This document shows, piece after piece, positions 57,833 to 64,000 of a stretch of 64,000 nucleotides of DNA. Each line of letters opens with the position of its first letter. The first letter of the stretch is position 1. The notes under the pieces were generated by a model that did not search any database, was not told the DNA's origin, and worked only from the letters and a program-made list of their open reading frames with translations. Made by a program: the position numbers and the translations under genes. This DNA is from Allobosea psychrotolerans (GTDB lineage: Bacteria > Pseudomonadota > Alphaproteobacteria > Rhizobiales > Beijerinckiaceae): positions 1-64,000 of the forward strand of contig NZ_PQFZ01000009.1 of the NCBI RefSeq assembly GCF_002917105.1, in the 5' to 3' direction.

Positions 57833-58162
57833 ATGAAAGAGGGAGGCTTGATTTTTGCCGGTGCCGTCGCGGCGCTGACGTTTTGCACGATGAATCCGGC
57901 CTATGCGGATGCGATCGACGGTGCCTGGTGCTCCGAGAATGGGCGGCGCTTCACAATCGAGGGCTCCGCCGTGACGACGACCAAGGGAGTGAGGCTGTCG
58001 GGGAACTACACGCGACATACGTTCAATTTCATCCTGCCGCCCGAAGAGGCCGATGCCGGCGCTGCCGTCGATATGGTGCTGCAAGGCGAGACGCAGGTGC
58101 GCGTCACGATCGGTTCAGCCAGCGCCCAGACATGGCGCCGTTGCTCGCCCGGCATAAGTTAA
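57833..58162 (+). CDS. Hypothetical secreted protein divergent from metal ATPase
   Basis: A 109-aa protein with signal peptide (LIFAGAVAALTFCTMNPAYA ending in YADA) and a small beta-rich domain (GAWCSENGRRFTIEGSAVTT, NYTRHTFNFILPPEE, WRRCSPGIS) containing two Cys that may pair. The pattern resembles small periplasmic lipocalin-like proteins, but I cannot name a family. AGAGGAGAG precedes the ATG at 57833. It shares its upstream region, with the Irr-like box, with the P-type ATPase. Confidence 0.8.
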   Translation: MKEGGLIFAGAVAALTFCTMNPAYADAIDGAWCSENGRRFTIEGSAVTTTKGVRLSGNYTRHTFNFILPPEEADAGAAVDMVLQGETQVRVTIGSASAQTWRRCSPGIS

Positions 58163-58575
58163 CGCGCCAGAATCGTCGTGATTTGAGATGGGATAGGTTG
58201 GTACAGCCGACTGCCGATTGCCCCTTCGGAGTTCTCACTCGGGCACGGAAGCAATGACGGCGTCTTCCTTGTTTTTCAGAGCGTTCAGGACCGTTCGTCA
58301 GGTTCGAATCCTCTCCCGGACAGCCTGGGGATAAGCAAGCCACGAGTTGGTGCATTGTGACGGCACGCCATTGTCCCAGCATTTCACCAGCTTGATGCGG
58401 CCGTTCTCACCGGCTCTCGTGAGCGTCAGGGACCGCACGCGTTTCGCATCGAACACTCGGCATCGTTTCCCAAGCCGAATGTCGTCGGTTCGATCCCGAT
58501 CGCCTGCTCCAATCCTCCCTAAACGCTCATGACCTGCGTCACGGACGCCGCTTCCGGCAGCGGCCGCGCGGGGGT
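58163..58575. other. Intergenic region with tRNA-derived fragments
   Basis: 413 bases without a credible gene. GGTTCGAATCCTCTCCCGGA at 58301-58320 looks like the T-arm and 3' acceptor strand of a tRNA, but its 5' part is absent. The tRNA-Gly 3' fragment follows at 58467. A minus-strand frame over these (58104-58382) reads PGEDSNLTN, a typical artefact of antisense tRNA. Confidence 0.5.
58467..58511 (+). pseudogene. tRNA-Gly(CCC) 3'-half fragment (possible att site)
   Basis: 45 nt from the anticodon loop through CCA, 43 of 45 identical to 44719-44763 of the intact tRNA-Gly and in the same orientation. The two changes are CTG to CCG in the anticodon stem and CCC to CCT in the acceptor strand. 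The 5' half is absent. This is the usual structure of the distal attachment site of an element inserted into a tRNA 3' end. Confidence 0.75.
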
Positions 58576-58764
58576 ATGAGTCAGCGCATGACGCAAGCGC
58601 AGGACGATCCGCAGCAGGATACGGCCCCGCCGTCGCGAGCGGGCATCCTGCTGCTCGCCGGCGGCGCGCTCGGCCTGCTTTTGACCGGGCTCTTGCTGTG
58701 GTGGCGCGAAGGCGACCGGCTTTTCACCGACGGTCTCATCGCCGCCCTCGTCGCCTGCTTCTGA
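58576..58764 (+). CDS. Small single-span membrane protein before SCO gene
   Basis: A 62-aa protein: polar Gln/Asp-rich N-terminus, one strong hydrophobic helix (GILLLAGGALGLLLTGLLLW), a short charged loop (REGDRLFTDG), and a second, weaker hydrophobic end (LIAALVACF). Start at ATG 58576 or 58588. No family is recognised. It sits 36 nt upstream of the SCO gene on the same strand and may assist the same membrane process. Confidence 0.65.
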   Translation: MSQRMTQAQDDPQQDTAPPSRAGILLLAGGALGLLLTGLLLWWREGDRLFTDGLIAALVACF

Positions 58765-58800
58765 GCCCCTCCCAAACGCCCTGAAACCGGATCGCCCGCC

Positions 58801-59388
58801 GTGCAACGCCGCCTCATCCTGCCCCTGATCGTCTTTCTTCTGGGGGCGCTTGCGCTCGCTGCGGCTGCGATTCTCACCTTTTCGCCGACACGGCAGAATC
58901 AGACGGGAACGGCGAGCGTCGGCGGGCCATTCTCGCTGACGACCCCGGACGGCAAGACGCTGACCGACAAGGAGCTGCGCGGCGCGCCCTTCCTGGTCTT
59001 CTTCGGCTTCACCCATTGCCCCGACATCTGCCCGACCAAGCTGTTCGAGATTTCGGAGACGCTGCGCGCCGCCGGTCCCAAGGGCGAGAAGCTGCGCGCG
59101 CTCTTCATCAGCGTCGATCCCGCGCGCGACACGCCGGAGACCCTGAAGAGCTATCTCGGCAGCTTCGACCCGCGCATCATCGGACTGACCGGCGACCAGG
59201 CGGCGATCGACGCCACGGTCAAGGCCTATCGCGCCTATGCCAAGAAGGTCCCGCTCAAGGATGGCGACTACACCATGGACCATACCGCGCTGGTCTATCT
59301 GATGGGCAAGGACGGCAGCTTCATCGGCGCCTTCAACAGCGAGCGGCCGCCGGCGGAGGCCGCGGCGGAGTGGCTGCGGCATCTCTAA
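58801..59388 (+). CDS. SCO1/SenC/PrrC family copper chaperone
   Basis: A 195-aa SCO protein: N-terminal membrane anchor (ILPLIVFLLGALALAAAAIL), then a thioredoxin fold with the copper-binding FFGFTHCPDICPTKLFE (CxxxC) and the distal His in YTMDHTALVYLMG. SCO proteins deliver copper to the CuA site of cytochrome oxidase or reduce its cysteines. The start is a GTG at 58801. No cytochrome oxidase genes are in the window. Confidence 0.93.
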   Translation: MQRRLILPLIVFLLGALALAAAAILTFSPTRQNQTGTASVGGPFSLTTPDGKTLTDKELRGAPFLVFFGFTHCPDICPTKLFEISETLRAAGPKGEKLRALFISVDPARDTPETLKSYLGSFDPRIIGLTGDQAAIDATVKAYRAYAKKVPLKDGDYTMDHTALVYLMGKDGSFIGAFNSERPPAEAAAEWLRHL

Positions 59389-59496
59389 GGCTCGCGCCGC
59401 TGCGCGCGGCCATGGGCGACCCTGTTCCGGACGAAGCGGTCGGCCCAATACGCCTGGAACGCCCGCCGGGCTCAACCTTCGGCGCGTCGGCTGAAA

Positions 59497-60009
59497 CTAG
59501 GCCGGCAGCTTGTTCATGAGTTCCAGCTGAGCCAGGTGCTCTTTGACATGGCCGCGAATCAACATCGCGATCGAGCGATGAGTCTGATTCTTGCCATTGG
59601 TCAGATAGACCTCCTGAATCTGCAGAAGCCGCTGGTGCCCCTCGACCTGCCCTTTCACATAGGCCTTGTCGAATTCCGGACCGGACGGCATCGCCTTCAG
59701 AATCTCGACCATGGCTTTCGCCTCGGCCGTCAGGGGTGGCGGAGCGGTTTCCGACATGCCGGTGGCCGCCTTGACCACGGATGCCACCACCTCTTGCTCC
59801 GCCGACTCGAACTGGGCAAATCGCCGGACATACGCATCGACGCCCTTGGTGGCAGCCGCGCGGCTTGCCTCCAGCGACATCGCGCTCGCTTCCAGGGTTT
59901 CCGCCGCATGCTTCTGTTCAGGTGAAATCCCGGCCGGCGCTCCTTGTCCAAACGCCGCCGAGGGGAGAGCAGACACCATGGCTGCTTGCAGAAATGACCG
60001 GCGATCCAT
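59497..60009 (-). CDS. DUF4142 domain protein
   Basis: A 170-aa exported protein with a Tat-like leader (MDRRSFLQAAMVSALPSAAF) and a ferritin-like helical DUF4142 domain: MSLEASRAAATKGVDAYVRR, FAQFESAEQEVVASVVKAAT, FDKAYVKGQVEGHQRLLQIQ and GHVKEHLAQLELMNKL. Function unknown; these proteins are common, stress-associated periplasmic proteins in Hyphomicrobiales. A one-mismatch EcfG promoter lies 39 bases upstream. Confidence 0.9.
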   Translation of the reverse strand: MDRRSFLQAAMVSALPSAAFGQGAPAGISPEQKHAAETLEASAMSLEASRAAATKGVDAYVRRFAQFESAEQEVVASVVKAATGMSETAPPPLTAEAKAMVEILKAMPSGPEFDKAYVKGQVEGHQRLLQIQEVYLTNGKNQTHRSIAMLIRGHVKEHLAQLELMNKLPA

Positions 60010-60047
60010 GAAACGCTCCCCAGATTAGCTAAAACTCAAAAGGGCTG

Positions 60048-60072
60048 AACGTCCGCCGGCGCTTAATGTTCA
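60048..60072 (-). promoter_or_regulatory. Near-consensus EcfG promoter
   Basis: Minus strand: TGAAC (60072-60068), 16-base spacer, CGTT (60051-60048). One mismatch from GGAAC-N16-CGTT, in front of the DUF4142 gene. Confidence 0.5.
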
Positions 60073-60278
60073 TTTGCGCGCGAAACCTGGCATCCGCAGG
60101 TTCCGGTCCTGCCCAACCCGACCTCAACTGGTGAGGCTGCCTGATTGCGACGGATGCCGCCCCGGCCACCATTGGGAGGGGACGGACCGGGGCGGCAAGG
60201 CTGCGCAAACGCGACGCCCGATCGGCTAGTCGCGGCAGAACCGGAACAGGTTCACAAGGCACGCCACATTCTGGAGCC

Positions 60279-60334
60279 GGCGCCTGAAGCGCTTTCGAGC
60301 GAAGTGGGCACCGGTTCGCGTGAAGGAAGCGCCT
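60279..60334 (-). repeat. Interspersed palindromic repeat, type D (inverted)
   Basis: GCGCTTTCGAGCGAAGTGGG, CACCGGTTCGCGTGAAGGAAG: the reverse complement of the type D repeat, lying about 270 bases from a direct copy at 60601. Confidence 0.65.
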
Positions 60335-60600
60335 TCAATGAAGGGCTGGCGGCCATGCCGAGCGTCGTGGCCGCACAGGCTGCTGCCTCAAACGTGCCAG
60401 CATCGATGTAGCCTTTCGACATAAGGCTGCCTTCGAGGGGCGGGAGGATGCCGGGCGAAACTCCAGAACCGAACGTTGTCGAACATGCTGCTCGCCATGC
60501 TGACACTGATGATGAAAGCCGTCAGGCGCCGGCGGGCGCGGTCCAACCGGCGGCGCCGGCGTTAGAACGCTTTCGCGCGAGCGACCCTGCCGGATCGGAG

Positions 60601-60672
60601 ATTGCTCCAGATCCTTGTTTTGACGCGTTTTCTTCAGGCGAACCGGTATCCACTTCGCTCGAAGAACGCTCC
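60601..60672 (+). repeat. Interspersed palindromic repeat, type D copy 4
   Basis: CCTTGTTTTGACGCGTTTTC, CAGGCGAACCGGTATCC, ACTTCGCTCGAAGAACGCTC, flanked by an ATTGCTCCAG lead-in like that of the 5812 copy. Confidence 0.7.
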
Positions 60673-60825
60673 AGCCGCAGCCAGGCACCCGCCGTGAAGA
60701 CGGCGTTGGCTCGGGATTTGCTGCTGATGCCCGGCGAGGCTTCTTAAGGCTCGGGTAACCATGAAGCGTCACTTTTGAGCGGATAGAGGCCACCCCCGGC
60801 GCAGAGCCACCTTGGGAGTGAAGTC

Positions 60826-61077
60826 ATGGATGCCTTTACGATGGTCATCATGGCCTGCGTGTCGGGGGAGCCGACCTGCACGGCAACGCGAATCAGCGAG
60901 ATGGGCTTCACCAGCGTCGAAGCCTGCGAAGCGCGGATCGACGACATCACGCGCTCCATGACCAAGCAGCTCGCCACTCATGCGGAATTCAAGGGGCGCG
61001 AAGTGACCTATGATGTCTCCTGCCTGGACAGGACGCAGCTCTGGCGCAAGCTCGGTGTCGCGCAGGCCGATACCTAG
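60826..61077 (+). CDS. Conserved hypothetical protein, 83 aa
   Basis: An 83-aa protein with four Cys (MACVSGEPTCTAT, VEACEARI, DVSCLDRTQLW) that could form two disulphides, although no signal peptide is evident. Regular helices (EARIDDITRSMTKQLATH) and an R-rich end suggest a compact fold. GGGAG stands before the ATG. I do not recognise a named family. It is followed by a 140-base gap and the tRNA-Ala gene. Confidence 0.75.
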   Translation: MDAFTMVIMACVSGEPTCTATRISEMGFTSVEACEARIDDITRSMTKQLATHAEFKGREVTYDVSCLDRTQLWRKLGVAQADT

Positions 61078-61220
61078 CCGCGGACGTGAGGCGCGCGGCG
61101 TGCCGGCTGATTCTCCGGAAACCTTCACCAATCTTGATCGGTCGAGGGTAAAGGCTGGAATAGTCCCGGTTGATCCCGGGCAATCCCGCCGCGTTCCAGC
61201 TATTCAGCCTGGAGAAGAGA

Positions 61221-61296
<76 letters not shown>

Positions 61297-61493
61297 ACGC
61301 TAGCCGGCTGATTTGGGGGTCAGCCGGGATATTCCCGGGCGGTCATTCCTCACCTTTGCGGCGATCGACCGTCCCGTCCTTGTCGCCGCTGCGAGCGGCG
61401 AAGCGCTCTATAGGCAGGAGTGCGGGAAGACTCAAGCGCAGAATGTCGCGCGATCGTCATTTCTTCACAGCCCCCGCCAGGCGGGCAGACTCC

Positions 61494-61892
61494 TCAGACG
61501 TCCTCGTCGCCCTCGATGTCGCCATCGATCAGGTCGGCGACGTCGTCATCGCCTTCCTCGTCTTCCTCGAGGAAGGTGTCGTCCTCGGCGGCGATGTCGT
61601 CGTCCTCGACTTCGATATCGTCCTCGCTGGTGACGACGGCCTCCTTCTCGGTGGCTTCCGCATCGGCCTCGTCGAGCGAAACGAGTTCGACTGCGCCGTC
61701 GGCGACCTCGATCTCGTCCTCGTCATCGGCGGGCTTGGCGGCAACGGCCGCCGCCTTCGCCTGGGGCTCGAACATGGAACGCGGGAACGCCTGCCCGGTA
61801 TAGGGCGAGACGATCGGATCCTTGTTCAGGTCGTAGAATTTGCGGCCCGTCGTCGGGCAAACGCGCTTAGTGCCAAGTTCCGGTTTCGCCAC
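61494..61892 (-). CDS. TIGR02300 family (FYDLN acid-rich) protein
   Basis: A 132-aa protein. The conserved N-terminus KPELGTKRVCPTTGRKFYDL and NKDPIVSPYTGQAFP defines TIGR02300, which is confined mainly to alphaproteobacteria. The remainder is an extremely acidic, low-complexity tail (runs such as EDDDIAAEDDTFLEEDEEGD). Function unknown. It is divergent from aroA with about 165 bases between. Confidence 0.93.
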   Translation of the reverse strand: MAKPELGTKRVCPTTGRKFYDLNKDPIVSPYTGQAFPRSMFEPQAKAAAVAAKPADDEDEIEVADGAVELVSLDEADAEATEKEAVVTSEDDIEVEDDDIAAEDDTFLEEDEEGDDDVADLIDGDIEGDEDV

Positions 61893-61994
61893 TGCGTCGG
61901 ACCTTCAATCATTCATGTTCTGAAAAGCAGGCGCGTCCGTTAGTCGGGGCAGGCGGCCCTGTCAAATGTTGATTTCGCCCCGAGGGGCGCGTGA

Positions 61995-64000
<2,006 letters not shown>

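Larger units (their letters stand above)
60073..60825. other. Gene-poor region containing two type D repeats
   Basis: About 750 bases between divergent DUF4142 and 83-aa genes. Frames on both strands run through the repeats and lack ribosome-binding sites or family resemblance. A short minus-strand stretch around 60355-60430 (MSKGYIDAGTFEAAACAATT) looks slightly protein-like but ends in repeat sequence. I see no complete gene. Confidence 0.4.

Noticed and set aside
58104-58382. Minus-strand 92-codon frame reading PGEDSNLTN
   Set aside because: It is the antisense of a tRNA-like T-arm; this peptide pattern is a known artefact of tRNA regions.

Overview
The window is 64 kb of GC-rich chromosome from an alphaproteobacterium of the order Hyphomicrobiales (Rhizobiales), most like Bosea or a close relative. 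The clues are a PhyR-NepR-EcfG general stress response locus, HWE/HisKA_2 kinases, a BacA/SbmA-type ABC exporter, an extensin-like protein, rhizobial-type PmtA, the long alphaproteobacterial dCTP deaminase and a TIGR02300 (FYDLN) protein. The genus is inferred from gene content only.

Layout. 1-290: the broken end of an IS110-family element. 456-3500: polA. 3.5-17.3 kb: a general stress response (GSR) neighbourhood. It holds phyR, divergent nepR-ecfG-kinase, a second HWE kinase and a single-domain response regulator. Eight perfect GGAAC-N16/17-CGTT (EcfG-type) promoters stand before an AI-2E-family transporter, a DUF883 protein, the response regulator, a DUF992 protein, a 77-codon ORF, a 54-aa membrane protein, a 92-aa protein and an ABC exporter. 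17.5-24.3 kb: Crp/Fnr regulator, PmtA, FMN reductase, a frameshifted gene, argE-apaG, dcd and a RES/DUF2384 toxin-antitoxin pair with a perfect palindromic operator. 24.3-40 kb: catabolic and transport genes, including a TRAP transporter, a LysR regulator, a SAF-domain oxidoreductase, and a nine-gene leftward run (IclR, ABC transporter, CitE-like lyase, CoA-transferase, TctC-type binding protein, amidohydrolase, RraA-like aldolase). 40-44.3 kb: TetR and AraC regulators, an MHS transporter and a second ArgE-like deacetylase.

44.7-58.5 kb lies between an intact tRNA-Gly(CCC) and a 45-nt copy of that tRNA's 3' half, so it may be a decayed integrated island. It carries the most unusual genes: a prokaryotic pentameric ligand-gated ion channel overlapping by 4 nt a double-Cache membrane sensor that has no output domain; a VIT-family pseudogene; an extracytosolic flavin electron-transfer cluster (PepSY, cytochrome b561, OmpR-type two-component system, DUF2271 with a flavinylation motif, PepSY-flavodoxin-FNR reductase, ApbE) joined by a shared candidate response-regulator box; an APC permease; and a P1B-type ATPase lacking the membrane CPx motif, with an Irr-like box upstream. 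58.5-64 kb: a SCO protein, DUF4142 protein, tRNA-Ala(GGC), TIGR02300 protein and aroA-cmk, with cmk cut by the window end.

Intergenic regions carry two families of imperfect palindromic repeats, including two-hairpin composites whose stems differ by compensatory base changes. One composite supplies the C-terminal codons and stop of the LysR gene.
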